Made by a program: the position numbers and the translations under genes
The notes under the pieces: model-generated
The model's database searches: none
What the model was told of the DNA's origin: nothing
Seen by the model: only the letters and a program-made list of their open reading frames with translations
Shown: positions 8,667 to 17,106 of the stretch, in pieces
How the letters are laid out: each line of letters starts with the position of its first letter
Position numbering within the stretch: position 1 is the first letter of the stretch
Assembly: GCF_001636055.1 (NCBI RefSeq)
Contig: NZ_CP011789.1
Span: 3,348,001 to 3,412,000 of the forward strand
Length of the DNA stretch: 64,000 nucleotides
Origin: Pseudomonas putida
GTDB lineage: Bacteria; Pseudomonadota; Gammaproteobacteria; Pseudomonadales; Pseudomonadaceae
Direction of reading: 5' to 3'

Positions 8667-9943
8667 CTATTTTCGAATTTTAAGCCCTTTCATAGACGAA
8701 GCTCGCTGCTCATCCAGGCTATTGTAATAAATATTCTGGGTAGTACTTAGGCTGTTGTGCCTAAGGTCTGCCTGCAAGTCCTTCATATCTCGCAAAGGCG
8801 CATCGAAAGTAGCGGATGTATGACGAAGCCAGTGTAGTGATGCCGAGCGAAGTTGATCAATTTCATCGTCGCTCCAGCCTTCCTCCTGCATTCGTTTTAG
8901 TGCACGGACAAACACTACTTGAAGCAAAGATCGGATGTAGCGATCAGACAGGCCGCCGCGACCATTTAGCGTTCCAATTAGGGGGCAAACGTCTTGAGGT
9001 GAGGGCAGGGGAGAAAGTCCTAAATAGCGGCGATATCGAGTTAAGTAACAATCAACATAGTCATCGCGCACGCTAATTCGGGCTGCTTTATTTCCCTTTC
9101 CGACAACATGAAACCACCAGTTGCCAACAGTATCTCAGCGCAGGTCACCCATTGAGGGGCGCCAGTTTTCTCTGCCGAATAAATCAGAGATCCTGAGATA
9201 CATCGAAAAGATAGTTGCCACAATAAATAAAGTGCGTTCGTGTCTCGGATCCTCCGCAGCCATCTGCTCTGCACAGTCGATAACGAAACTCCACTGAAGC
9301 TCTGTAAGCGATTGTGCGGAAACGTCCAATACCGCACGTTGTTTATGATGGACTTTTGTTTTATTGCGCGGAAAGGATTCGACTCGGTCAAGCCTTCGTC
9401 CATCGCATGCTGAAAAAAACTACCACCTGCGCAATCGATCCTTGCGCCATCTGGTAGGGGCGAATTGGAAGGTCTTTCGACGACTCTACAGCGATTTTAC
9501 GATCTCGTTTGCTAGCCGTACTACTGAACGGCCTCCAGTCTTTGTTCACAACATAATCATCTGACTCAAGTCGTTTTCGCCCCCCAGACGAACAATCTCG
9601 ATTTCACTACTGGTCCTACCCATTCTGCTGGAGGCTGTAGGCAAAACTCCATGAACATTTCAGCATCTACACGACGAATATCAAGAATGGATTTTTTCGC
9701 TATGATCTGGGACCAGAGCAAGAGACGCTCGACATGTGTGCGAAACGAGTTGAATGTCGTCTGGTTGCCGGCATATGAGCGTAAAAAACTTCGCACCACA
9801 AGGTAGCTCTCTAAGGCCTTACAATCAGGAGCGAATCGTTTCAGATAATCAAGAACCAATGGTAGTTCCTGATGCACCCCGAGAAAACTGAGTTGGTTAA
9901 ATTTCCCAAAGGTATCAAAAAGATGTTGTGGATCTACGCGCAT
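8667..9943 (-). pseudogene. Tyrosine recombinase/integrase, inactivated
   Basis: Fragments of one integrase of about 420 aa can be followed on the minus strand. The N-terminal core-binding part (9943-9566) reads well and then runs out of frame near 9570. The middle (about 9540-9410) continues in another frame as SDDYVVNKDWRPF. Further shifts occur near 9400 and 9365. From 9329 the frame holds YLRISDL (catalytic Arg), is broken by a TGA at 9135-9137, then continues in the same frame through HWLRHTS, LRHNSLSTT and NIYY (catalytic residues and Tyr) to 8667. With one stop and several shifts it cannot make the enzyme. Confidence 0.8.
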
Positions 9944-10063
9944 GGGCTACTCAGACGAGGTTGCAGATCTATCAAGGATGCTTTCGAATGAGGTGCTATG
10001 CAATATCCGGGTCTGACAGTTATCGGATATTGCGTGCGTAGAGGCCTTTGCTTTGCCATCGGT

Positions 10064-10339
10064 TCACTGCCGATGTAGGTCTTGACGGATTCGGGAGAAC
10101 AGCATTTCGATGTCGGGCTCATTATCGATCAGCAAAAAGGCCTCTGCAAGTAGGGATAGCGGGTGCACGTCCATACGTGTCGCCAGCTCGACCAGCTTAT
10201 CGAGGGTGGGGCTCTTGAGGCCGCGCTCAAGAGAGCTTACATAGGTACGGCTGCTGACATCGCCAAAATCCTCCTGGGTCAGGCCTCGGCTAGTCCTAGT
10301 TTTGCGTAGCGCTTGAGCGAGGGCTGTTTTGAGCTCCAT
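10064..10339 (-). CDS. Xre-family HTH transcriptional regulator
   Basis: This 91-aa protein is almost entirely a Cro/C1-type helix-turn-helix (LAQALRKTRTSRGLTQEDFG, then SSRTYVSSLERGLKSPTLDKLVELA). The short acidic C-terminal tail has no added enzymatic domain. It is upstream of the integrase remnant on the same strand and divergent from the gene at 10431. The 91-bp gap between the divergent genes carries two CTATAGTG repeats that could be its operator. Probable role: repressor of itself and of the divergent pair. Confidence 0.8.
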   Translation of the reverse strand: MELKTALAQALRKTRTSRGLTQEDFGDVSSRTYVSSLERGLKSPTLDKLVELATRMDVHPLSLLAEAFLLIDNEPDIEMLFSRIRQDLHRQ

Positions 10340-10384
10340 TTGCGTATTTGATCCACAAAAGGAATGATGAAGCCTCTTTGAATC

Positions 10385-10407
10385 CTATAGTGCTACAATC
10401 TATAGTG
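10385..10407. promoter_or_regulatory. CTATAGTG direct repeat, candidate Xre operator
   Basis: CTATAGTG occurs at 10385-10392 and 10400-10407, 15 bp start to start. Each copy contains the palindrome CTATAG. The pair sits between the divergent Xre gene and the unknown gene at 10431, 24 bp before the latter's start codon. That is where an autoregulatory Xre repressor would be expected to bind. Assignment is by position and repeat structure only. Confidence 0.4.
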
Positions 10408-10430
10408 TTCATTTTCGTTGGGAGAGAGCT

Positions 10431-10958
10431 ATGACGACCTTGCGAGTAAACCCTGAAAGCTTCTCAGAAGTAGCATCCCTAGGGGCAGGATCCACATTTC
10501 TAATCGTTTGCGTGCTGGACCTTTTGGAAGAAAAAGAGATTATTGACATCAGGATTTTTGAAACGGGCCAGAGCACATTGGACTTCTTGAACGAGCTCGA
10601 CAGGCCCAATGCCACTAGAGGCGTGGTAGGTCTTCAACTCGCATTGCCGCCGCGGTTGAGTCCTAACCAAAAGTGGACGGTAGAGCCTGTTGTCGACTTC
10701 GCAAGGGTTATATTGGCGCAGCCCGAGAGAACCTTAGATTCGTATGCTTACCGTATTGCGAGTGGGCGCTATTATGTTGATGGTAATGAAATACCTCTCA
10801 AGGTTGTGAGGAGCGAGAGAAGCATTTACCAAGCATCAAATGCTAATTCGAGCGATCCAGTACTGAGTGCATACCAAGCCTGGATTGCGAGGATATTAGG
10901 CGAACTGATCAATGAGCAGTTCAACATGCAGCAGAGGACGGAAGCAAGTCGTGGCTGA
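10431..10958 (+). CDS. Unknown protein paired with DUF2384-type protein
   Basis: This 175-aa protein starts with ATG at 10431 behind a good ribosome site (GGGAGAGAG at 10420-10428). I do not recognise a family. It has a hydrophobic strand near residues 22-33, LIVCVLDLL followed by an acidic/Lys segment, no signal peptide and no metal or nucleotide motif. It is clearly not a RES-domain toxin, the usual partner of DUF2384 antitoxins. The next gene starts inside its last codons (8-bp overlap GTGGCTGA), indicating a two-gene operon. By position it could be the toxin or effector of a toxin-antitoxin-like pair, but that is inference. Confidence 0.6.
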   Translation: MTTLRVNPESFSEVASLGAGSTFLIVCVLDLLEEKEIIDIRIFETGQSTLDFLNELDRPNATRGVVGLQLALPPRLSPNQKWTVEPVVDFARVILAQPERTLDSYAYRIASGRYYVDGNEIPLKVVRSERSIYQASNANSSDPVLSAYQAWIARILGELINEQFNMQQRTEASRG

Positions 10959-11286
10959 TACAACCGGGAGTGAGTCGTTTCAGGCTTGTTTGTCAGCGCT
11001 GTCACTATTGATGTCTTGGGGCGCTGAAGAGCAAGTCGCACATAGTATAATCGGCATGCCCGATTGTGCCGCTCAAGAGATCAAGCTCCGCCTAAGCGTT
11101 ATTTTTGAGATGAATAGCTACTTGAACAAGATTTTTGAGAATCCTAAGAATATCGCAGGTTTTATGTCCATGAAAAATGACAACGATTATTTTGAGGGAA
11201 GCACTCCGCTGGAGAAAATAAGCGATGGAACCTATGCATCCCTACGAGAATGCGCAAAGCGCCTTCAGGCGCTGAGTATGGGCTAG
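10951..11286 (+). CDS. MbcA/ParS/Xre antitoxin-fold protein (DUF2384)
   Basis: Starting at GTG 10951, the protein is 111 aa. Its N-terminal helices (LLMSWGAEEQVAHSIIGM) resemble the degenerate HTH of Xre/MbcA antitoxins. The C-terminal half carries the toxin-binding-domain pattern: RLSVIFEMNSYLNKIF, a run matching the Phe-x-Gly-x-x-Pro-Leu box (YFEGSTPLEKISDG) and a final helix. In known systems this fold neutralises RES toxins, but no RES gene is nearby. The GTG start gives an 8-bp overlap with the upstream unknown gene; an ATG at 10912 is possible but lies deep inside it. A rho-independent terminator follows. Confidence 0.65.
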   Translation: MADTTGSESFQACLSALSLLMSWGAEEQVAHSIIGMPDCAAQEIKLRLSVIFEMNSYLNKIFENPKNIAGFMSMKNDNDYFEGSTPLEKISDGTYASLRECAKRLQALSMG

Positions 11287-11317
11287 CTCCCCAGAGGCCC
11301 TGAACCAAAAGTACTTG

Positions 11318-11338
11318 AGTTCCACGGTGGAACTTTTT
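11318..11338 (+). terminator. Rho-independent terminator
   Basis: AGTTCC (11318-11323) and GGAACT (11329-11334) form a stem around a 5-base loop, followed by five T residues (11334-11338). It sits 31 bp after the stop of the DUF2384 gene and closes that two-gene unit. Confidence 0.6.
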
Positions 11339-12108
11339 CGTATCAAGGTCAGCGCCTAGCTTTTCATGCAGAACTAGGCCTGAAGGAGGGTTGAGCCTAG
11401 TAGTGCCAGGTTCGCTGAAGACTAGCCACATCTGCTCCGCGCTGTGCCTCTAAAACAGGTTATCTTTTTTCAAAATATTTATCTTCTTTGAGGGCTCCGC
11501 AGAGCGGACCTAGGGGCTGTGAATCCATCCTTTTAAAAATACTGGCGGTAGTGTGTCGCTATCGAGAGCGGCGACGGAGCATTTCAAGCAACTGATGTGC
11601 GGTAATTATTCTTTTTTAGGAGTATTTATCCTTTTTGCGGATCCCTAACAGCCACGTAGTTACCCCCAGACAATCGGTCGGGAGAGTGATCAGATCAACC
11701 CTTAAAAAAATTATTCTTTTTAAGGTTTTACTTTTTTAAGGATAGGCAATATGGCGTTTATAGCGCTGGAGTGGCACGCGTCCTATTTTTTTTACGGACC
11801 GATTGCGATTCGTAGAGTTTGCCTAGGGGAGAAGATTCAGGATAACTCATTGATTATTCTGGTTTATTGTTTTTAAGGGCCGATTACTTTTTTTAGGGCA
11901 TCCTGACATTAGCTTTTCGCATGTTTAGTTCTGAGCGCTTGGGATTGGACACTGATCGAGATCAACTCCCACAATACTCAATTTAACATAATATACATTA
12001 TGCGTATTTCTGTATTTCCCATACGAGCCACACCCAAGGTACATTCGACTCTCAGCAAGCCCCTCATGAGCCTTCACCCTTCAAAGCCGATCAAGGATGC
12101 TCCAGTTC
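11339..12108. other. Non-coding AT-rich island edge with T-rich repeat array
   Basis: No convincing gene is present in about 770 bp. Base composition is far more A/T-rich than the DNA to the right, and short runs such as CTTTTTTAGG recur (listed separately). Near 11980-12000 the text is very AT-rich (ACATAATATACATTATG) and could hold the promoter of the methyltransferase gene. This stretch marks the change from accessory island to core-like DNA. Confidence 0.6.
11606..11898 (+). repeat. Array of seven T-rich motifs, consensus TTAYTCTTTTTWAGG
   Basis: Copies all read on the + strand: 11606-11620, 11625-11640 (ends TGCGG), 11711-11725, 11726-11741, 11782-11797 (ends ACGG), 11863-11878 and 11883-11898. 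Each is a short A/T lead, six to eight T, then WAGG or a near variant. They come in close pairs 15-20 bp apart with longer gaps between pairs. They lack dyad symmetry, so they are not terminators. Weaker copies may exist near 11461 and 11528. Confidence 0.6.
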
Positions 12109-12723
12109 ATGTCTCACCATCCATCCGCAGATCAGATCATCAGTCTCTACGACCGCCACGCCGCTACGTGGAACGATCTGCGCGTCAACCATTTCATCGA
12201 CCGCAAATGGATCGAACGCTTCCGTTCATTGCTACCGCCGTCTGCGACCGTTCTGGATCTGGGCTGCGGCTCCGGCCAACCCGTGGCACGTTATCTGATC
12301 GACGCCGGCGCGTCTGTCATCGGTGTAGATTCGTCTGAGCAGATGCTCGCACTGTGCAGCGCGCAATTTCCAACGCAGGAATGGATTCACGCGGACATGC
12401 GCACATTGGCGCTCGATCGCCATTTCGCGGCCATCCTGGCCTGGAACAGCTTTTTTCATCTCAAGCCCGACGATCAGCGCAAGATGTTCCCGGTATTTCA
12501 GCGTCATGCCGCACCTGGAGCGTTGCTGATGTTCACCAGTGGGCCTTCTCATGGCGAAGCCTTGGGCGTTTTCGAGGGTGAAACGCTGTACCATGCGAGC
12601 CTCGACCCTCAGGAATACACGGCACTGCTCGCCAACCACGATTTTGAGTTGCTGGAGCACATCGCAGAGGACGCGGAATGCGGTGGCCAGACGGTTTGGC
12701 TTGGGCGTCGCCTGTCTGAGTAA
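12109..12723 (+). CDS. Class I SAM-dependent methyltransferase
   Basis: This protein of about 204 aa has motif I LDLGCGSGQP (about residues 45-54), the acidic residue after the next strand (VIGVDSSEQM), HADMR (about 93) and the post-II region AAILAWNSFFHLKPDDQ. Substrate is unknown; the small single-domain type matches UbiE/BioC-like small-molecule methyltransferases. ATG 12109 (MSHHPSADQ) is preferred; an in-frame ATG at 12097 would add four residues. GC content returns to chromosome-like values here. Confidence 0.75.
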   Translation: MSHHPSADQIISLYDRHAATWNDLRVNHFIDRKWIERFRSLLPPSATVLDLGCGSGQPVARYLIDAGASVIGVDSSEQMLALCSAQFPTQEWIHADMRTLALDRHFAAILAWNSFFHLKPDDQRKMFPVFQRHAAPGALLMFTSGPSHGEALGVFEGETLYHASLDPQEYTALLANHDFELLEHIAEDAECGGQTVWLGRRLSE

Positions 12724-12851
12724 TAGGTATCTAAATTATAGCTACGCTAAATAGTTATTTAGTTGAGTTATGCTTGCCACGCATTATGTCCGCCCCCAGA
12801 TCCCTCGCCGACAGCACGCAAGCCGACAAGCTCAGGCGCTACCGAGCAGCT

Positions 12852-13085
12852 TCAAGGCTTTCCGGCCAGCGCCGCACTCACCGCATTGACGAATACCGCC
12901 TGCTCGTCATACAGCGAACTGGGCGACTCGGCATTTTTCCAGGTCGACCACTGCACCACCACCAGGCGCTCCTGCGGATTGATCGCAATGCTCTGGCCGA
13001 ATATTCCCAGCGCCCAGAAGGTCTGCCCGCCCTGTGCCGTGGTAGCAGGCACCGCCTTGGCCGCCGACGCGGGGTCGATGAGGCG
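12852..13085 (-). pseudogene. Remnant of a beta-lactamase-family serine hydrolase (C-terminal part)
   Basis: The minus-strand frame ends in a pattern typical of the C terminus of class C beta-lactamase/6-aminohexanoate-dimer hydrolase relatives: FWALGIFGQSIAINPQERL, then VVQWSTW and a final helix to the stop at 12852. The frame stays open to 13205, but its upstream part does not look like the family, and the SxxK active-site region is absent. The adjoining LysR gene occupies the DNA where the rest would have been. It is a truncated leftover. Confidence 0.55.
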
Positions 13086-13201
13086 GTCGCACTGGAAAGC
13101 TACCCGTTGCTCACCCCTCCCCACCCTCCAGGCGACGATGCCCTGTGGTTCATGGGATGGCTCGCCGAGGCGCTGCACGCGCACGTAGCTACGCCCTGCC
13201 C

Positions 13202-14113
13202 TCACCCTTGAGGTGCATTGAGCAACTCCAGGACGAAGTCGAGAAATGCGCGAACCTTGGCCGGCGGGTGATGCCGCGAAGGGTACAGTGCATACAGCGG
13301 AAAACGCTCGTCCGGCCAGTCGTCGAACAGCTCGACCAGGCGGCCCTCGGCCAGTAGCAGCTCGCTACCCAAAGCCATCACCTGCGCAACTCCGTAGCCG
13401 GCAAGGCAGGTGCTGTGCAGACTGCCCACATCGTTGACCAGCAATTGCCCGCGCGTGTCCACGGTCAGGCGCTCGGCACCTCGGTGAAACTCCCAGGCAA
13501 AAGGCTGACCACTCTGCGGATCGCGGAACTGGATGCAGCGATGTTCGCTGAGGGCCTGCGGCTGTGCCGGGCGGCCAAAACGCTTGAGGTAGGCCGGTGC
13601 CGCCGCGGTCAGGATACGAGTGTCCAGCAGCTTGCGCGCCACCAGGCTTGACGTGCGGGGCTCGCCGAAACGCACGGCCAAGTCGAAACCTTCGGCGACC
13701 ATGTCGCCCAGGCGATCGCGAGTGATCAGTTCCAGGTTCAGTTGTGGGTGCGCCTCGAGAAACCCGCCCAGGCGCGGCCCAAGTATCAGGCGAGCGAAAA
13801 ACGGATCGACATTGACCCGCAGCCGCCCCCTGACCACCGCTGCCCCCTCGGTCACCGAGCTGGCCGCCTCGTCCAGCGCTGCCAGCAACGGCACCACCTG
13901 TTCGTACAGGCGGCGCCCCTCGTCGGTCAGGGTGACCGAGCGTGTGGTGCGGTCAAACAGGCGAATCCCCAGGCGTTTCTCCAGGCGCGCCAACGCCCGG
14001 CTGACACCCGGCTGGGACATGTCCATCACCTCGCCAGCGGCGGCAAAGCTGCCACTGTCGACGATGGCGACGAACACACTCATGCCGCTGAGGCTGCGCT
14101 CATCAAAACTCAT
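13202..14113 (-). CDS. LysR-family transcriptional regulator
   Basis: This 303-aa protein has the LysR winged HTH at residues about 8-67 (FVAIVDSGSFAAAGEVMDMS, then RLGIRLFDRTTRSVTLT) and the periplasmic-binding-protein-like effector domain from about 93. Length and layout are normal for the family and close to the CrgA/AaeR-type subgroup. It is divergent from the NmrA-like reductase (gap 119 bp), which is the likely regulated gene. The inducer is unknown. Confidence 0.85.
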   Translation of the reverse strand: MSFDERSLSGMSVFVAIVDSGSFAAAGEVMDMSQPGVSRALARLEKRLGIRLFDRTTRSVTLTDEGRRLYEQVVPLLAALDEAASSVTEGAAVVRGRLRVNVDPFFARLILGPRLGGFLEAHPQLNLELITRDRLGDMVAEGFDLAVRFGEPRTSSLVARKLLDTRILTAAAPAYLKRFGRPAQPQALSEHRCIQFRDPQSGQPFAWEFHRGAERLTVDTRGQLLVNDVGSLHSTCLAGYGVAQVMALGSELLLAEGRLVELFDDWPDERFPLYALYPSRHHPPAKVRAFLDFVLELLNAPQG

Positions 14114-14232
14114 ATTGATGCCAATCAGTCATTATTGAAATGAGCTTCATGTTATCGATTAATCAATCGACGCACCACAGACTGGCTCCCGAACGCGGCG
14201 CTGTGCCGCCTCCCACTCAGGAGTTACCTACC

Positions 14233-15087
14233 ATGTACGTTATCACTGGCATCACCGGCCAAGTCGCCAGCGCCCTGGCGCGCAACCTGTTGGCCGCAGG
14301 CAAGGAGGTGCGCGCTGTGGTGCGCGATGCCGCCAAGGGCGAAACCTGGCAGGCCCAGGGGTGCAGCGTCGCGGTAGCCGACATGCAGGACCGTGTCGCC
14401 CTGACCCGGGCGTTCCACGGCGCCACCGCTGTGTTCGTGTTGCTGCCGCCGAACTTCGACCCTCGCCCTGATTTCCCCGAAACCCGCGCGATACTCGCCA
14501 ACCTGCACGCGGCACTGCTGGCCAGCCACCCGGAACGCGTTGTGTGCCTGTCCACCGTTGGCGCGCAGGCCAGCCACCCTAACCTGCTATCGCAGCTGGG
14601 TGAAATGGAACATGTGCTGGGGCAGCTGCCCATGCCGGTAACGTTTCTGCGCGCTGCCTGGTTCATGGAGAACAGCCTGTGGGACATTGCCCCCGCTCGG
14701 GAACATGGCGTCCTGTACAGCTTCCTGCAACCGCTGGACAAGCCCGTGCACATGGTCGCCACGGCCGATGTCGGGCGCGTTGCGGCGCAGTTGCTGCAGG
14801 AGCCTTGGGAGGGCGTGCGGGTGGTGGAGCTGACCGGCCCTCAAGCGATCTCGCCGCTGCAGCTCGCTGCCACGCTTGGCCAGGTGCTCGGGCGTGAAGT
14901 GAAGGCGCAAGCAGTCCCGCGCGATAGCTGGGAGGCACTATTCCTTGAGCAAGGGATGGAGAATCCGGTACCGCGCATGCAAATGCTCGATGGCTTCAAT
15001 GCGGGCTGGATCGACTTTGAAGGGACGCCGCGCCAGGCGCGCACCGATCTGCAGACGGTATTGGCGGGGTTGGTCGAGCGGAGTTGA
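14233..15087 (+). CDS. NmrA-like NAD(P)-binding oxidoreductase
   Basis: This 284-aa protein starts with the Rossmann motif YVITGITGQVASALARNLL, a GxxGxxA variant seen in atypical short-chain dehydrogenases of the NmrA/QOR2 type. Conserved FLRAAWFMEN and the C-terminal LTGP region support this. The start at 14233 is chosen because CAGGAG lies 9-14 bases upstream and the dinucleotide-binding motif begins at once; the frame is open from 14140 but adds a non-family tail. Probable function: NAD(P)H-dependent reductase or redox sensor. It is divergent from a LysR gene that may control it. Confidence 0.75.
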   Translation: MYVITGITGQVASALARNLLAAGKEVRAVVRDAAKGETWQAQGCSVAVADMQDRVALTRAFHGATAVFVLLPPNFDPRPDFPETRAILANLHAALLASHPERVVCLSTVGAQASHPNLLSQLGEMEHVLGQLPMPVTFLRAAWFMENSLWDIAPAREHGVLYSFLQPLDKPVHMVATADVGRVAAQLLQEPWEGVRVVELTGPQAISPLQLAATLGQVLGREVKAQAVPRDSWEALFLEQGMENPVPRMQMLDGFNAGWIDFEGTPRQARTDLQTVLAGLVERS

Positions 15088-15200
15088 GCACGACTCTTTG
15101 GCTGGCGCGCCCTGCAGGGCGCTTCAGCTTTCAGGGGTGGCCACAGAAGTATGGTCAACCTCAATCGCCATAACATACCGTGATGCGTACCACGTATGTT

Positions 15201-16124
15201 TCAGCTCAAACCACCAAATCGACGGTAGAAACTCTCGCTGGCATCCGGCAGCGGTCCGTCCGCCGTCTCCAGCATGTCATTGAGCCAGGCTTCAGCCTTG
15301 GGCGACACCAGGCGATAGAGGTTGCGGCACAACTGGCGCGCCGCACGGCCCTCCCAGTCGCCGGGCAGCAGTTCATCGGGCAACTGCGGATCGCGCAGCA
15401 GCAAACGCCGGTATTCGTGGATCAGCAAGGTGCGCGCCAGGAAGCAATCCTGCGCCTCCAGCGTTTCCTGTTCGCGCAGTGCCTGCCACAGCGGACGGAA
15501 CAGGCGAATGAACTCGCTGTAATGCTGGCCCAGCTCGTCGATCCCCCAGCTCTCCCTGACCTGCGCGCGCATGGCCTTGGAGGCGAGAATTTCCTGGGCA
15601 TGGGTCTCGAAGACGATACTGTCTTCCTCGGCCTCCAGCTCGCGCAGGGTCGCCGCCAGATCCGCACGATCAGCACGCGGGCAACCCATCACGTTAGGGG
15701 CGATGGCTCCGAAGCCTTGCCACTCCAGCTCTTCACGTACCGACTTGCGCTTGGCAACGTCCAACTGCGAGAGCAGCACCAGCGTCCAGGCGCCGTCCCA
15801 GGCTGGCAGGATGGCACTGTAGACCCGTTTGAATGCCTTCTCGAAACGCCGTCGGCCGGTGCCGGTCAGGCTGTAGTAGCTACGGCGACCGACCTTTTCA
15901 GCGGTCAGCCAGCCTTCTTTGGTCAGGCGGAAGATCGACGTGCGAATCAGTCGCTCGTTGATGCCGAAGGGCTCCAGCAAACCGATCAGGCTACCCAGCC
16001 ACACCGTGCCACCGTGGGGCTCGACGGCATCGCCATACAGCGTGATGATCAGCGAGCTGGCGCGGATTGGCGTCTGCTCCTGGAAGCGGGTGATCAGGTG
16101 GTTCAGGGGTGCGAGGCTGCTCAT
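15201..16124 (-). CDS. paaX: PaaX, phenylacetyl-CoA-responsive repressor
   Basis: This 307-aa protein matches PaaX: an N-terminal winged HTH (SLIITLYGDAVEPHGGTVWLGSL, then RLIRTSIFRLTKEGWL at about 22-70) and the PaaX C-terminal domain with WDGAWTLVLL and FLARTLLIHEYRR. In known systems it represses paa operons until phenylacetyl-CoA binds. ATG at 16124 is chosen; the frame extends upstream to 16286, but the added residues overlap paaY and look non-coding. It is the second gene after paaY on the minus strand, divergent from paaFGHIJK. Called phaN in older P. putida nomenclature. Confidence 0.9.
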   Translation of the reverse strand: MSSLAPLNHLITRFQEQTPIRASSLIITLYGDAVEPHGGTVWLGSLIGLLEPFGINERLIRTSIFRLTKEGWLTAEKVGRRSYYSLTGTGRRRFEKAFKRVYSAILPAWDGAWTLVLLSQLDVAKRKSVREELEWQGFGAIAPNVMGCPRADRADLAATLRELEAEEDSIVFETHAQEILASKAMRAQVRESWGIDELGQHYSEFIRLFRPLWQALREQETLEAQDCFLARTLLIHEYRRLLLRDPQLPDELLPGDWEGRAARQLCRNLYRLVSPKAEAWLNDMLETADGPLPDASESFYRRFGGLS

Positions 16125-16201
16125 GGGGGAACTGGGCGCGGAGAAAGCCCCGACTATACCTTTACCCCGCCCCGCCTGGCCATGGCGCGACACGGCAATA
16201 C

Positions 16202-16801
16202 TCATGCGCCATGCCCCGTCTTCGGCCGCAGGCCGGTATCGCCCATGCGCGGGCGTGCGGGCTCGACCGCACTCAGCGGTGAACACTCCACCATCGACGC
16301 CATGCAGCGTCTGGCGAGCGCCTGGTACTCCTGCGTGCCGCGCTGCTTCCAGGCGACTTCCTCATCGCTCAGCGTACGCTTGGCCTGGGCCGGCGAGCCC
16401 ACCACCAGGCTCTGCGCCTCGCAGGTGAACCCCGCCTTGACGAATGCCGTGGCCGCCACGATGCAGCGTGGCGCGATGTGCGCACCATCCATCACCACCG
16501 CATTCATGCCCACAAGCGCATCCGCCCCTACTCGGCACCCGTGCAGCACCGCGCCATGCCCAACATGACCGTTGCGCTCGATGACCGTGTCACCGCCCGG
16601 AAAGCCATGCATCACGCAGGTGTCCTGCAGATTGGCGCCCTCCTCCAGGACGATGCGCCCAAAGTCGCCCCGCAACGCCGCGAGAGGTCCGACATAACAG
16701 CCGGGGCCGACGATCACATCGCCGATCAGCACGGCACTGGGGTGGACGTAGGCGGTGGGATGGACCACTGGGGTCAAGCCGTCGAGGCGATAGCAGGGCA
16801 T
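16202..16801 (-). CDS. paaY: PaaY, hexapeptide-repeat thioesterase of phenylacetate degradation
   Basis: This 199-aa protein has left-handed beta-helix hexapeptide repeats ([16 protein letters not shown] and following) with the gamma-carbonic-anhydrase-like histidines in [12 protein letters not shown]. In the pathway PaaY is a thioesterase that removes dead-end CoA esters. It is the first gene of the minus-strand paaY-paaX unit (77-bp gap) and is divergent from paaF. A probable PaaX-type inverted repeat lies 14 bp upstream. Confidence 0.9.
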   Translation of the reverse strand: MPCYRLDGLTPVVHPTAYVHPSAVLIGDVIVGPGCYVGPLAALRGDFGRIVLEEGANLQDTCVMHGFPGGDTVIERNGHVGHGAVLHGCRVGADALVGMNAVVMDGAHIAPRCIVAATAFVKAGFTCEAQSLVVGSPAQAKRTLSDEEVAWKQRGTQEYQALARRCMASMVECSPLSAVEPARPRMGDTGLRPKTGHGA

Positions 16802-17106
16802 GGGAGTGACTCAATGTGATTCATGATGTTCACGGATCATGTATCACTTCAAATAGATCAGTCAATTTTGAAATTGCTGTATCGCTTTTTTTGAATCGTT
16901 CTTCTCATCGAATGGCAGCTCGGAACCTATGCGAGGAAGGGGTTTCGGCGATTCCGGGGATCAGCAGTCAACGTTTAGATACATCATATTAATTTTGATG
17001 TTGATATTTCGTATCGCTTTGCGCCTATACTTGCGCCACCACTGCAACCGACTCCAAGAACTGGCCGGCCTTGACCGGCGCCAAACGTGCAGCCTGAGGT
17101 ACCACC
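16802..17106. promoter_or_regulatory. Divergent paaY / paaF control region
   Basis: There is no gene in this 305 bp. Near paaY it holds an imperfect inverted repeat with arms GTGATTCATG (16816-16825) and CATGTATCAC (16838-16847), 9 of 10 positions matching. Near paaF a 42-bp block (16978-17019) from GATACAT to CGTATCGCTT is almost identical to one before paaA. A TATACT hexamer at 17026-17031 may be the paaF -10 box. These are candidate PaaX operators. Confidence 0.6.
16978..17019 (+). promoter_or_regulatory. Candidate PaaX operator upstream of paaF
   Basis: The block begins with GATACAT, contains TTGATGTTGAT, and ends with CGTATCGCTT. The terminal GATAC and GTATC are inverted. The same outline, one base shorter, occurs before paaA at 23495-23535. 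Shared sequence before two paa operons makes it the best candidate for the binding site of PaaX. Confidence 0.6.

Noticed and set aside
10431..10958. RES-domain toxin as the partner of the DUF2384 protein
   Set aside because: The conserved Arg, Tyr, Glu and Ser pattern of RES proteins could not be found in the 175 residues.
11606..11898. T-rich repeats as a CRISPR array or a row of terminators
   Set aside because: Spacing is irregular, repeats are degenerate and only about 15 bp, and none is preceded by a stem-loop.
12747..12762. CTAAATA / TATTTAG inverted repeat after the methyltransferase gene
   Set aside because: The stem is A/T-only with a two-base loop and no T-run; too weak to call a terminator or operator.
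15180..16568. 462-codon plus-strand frame across paaX and paaY
   Set aside because: paaX and paaY on the minus strand are well supported by motifs; the plus frame crosses both genes and matches nothing recognisable.
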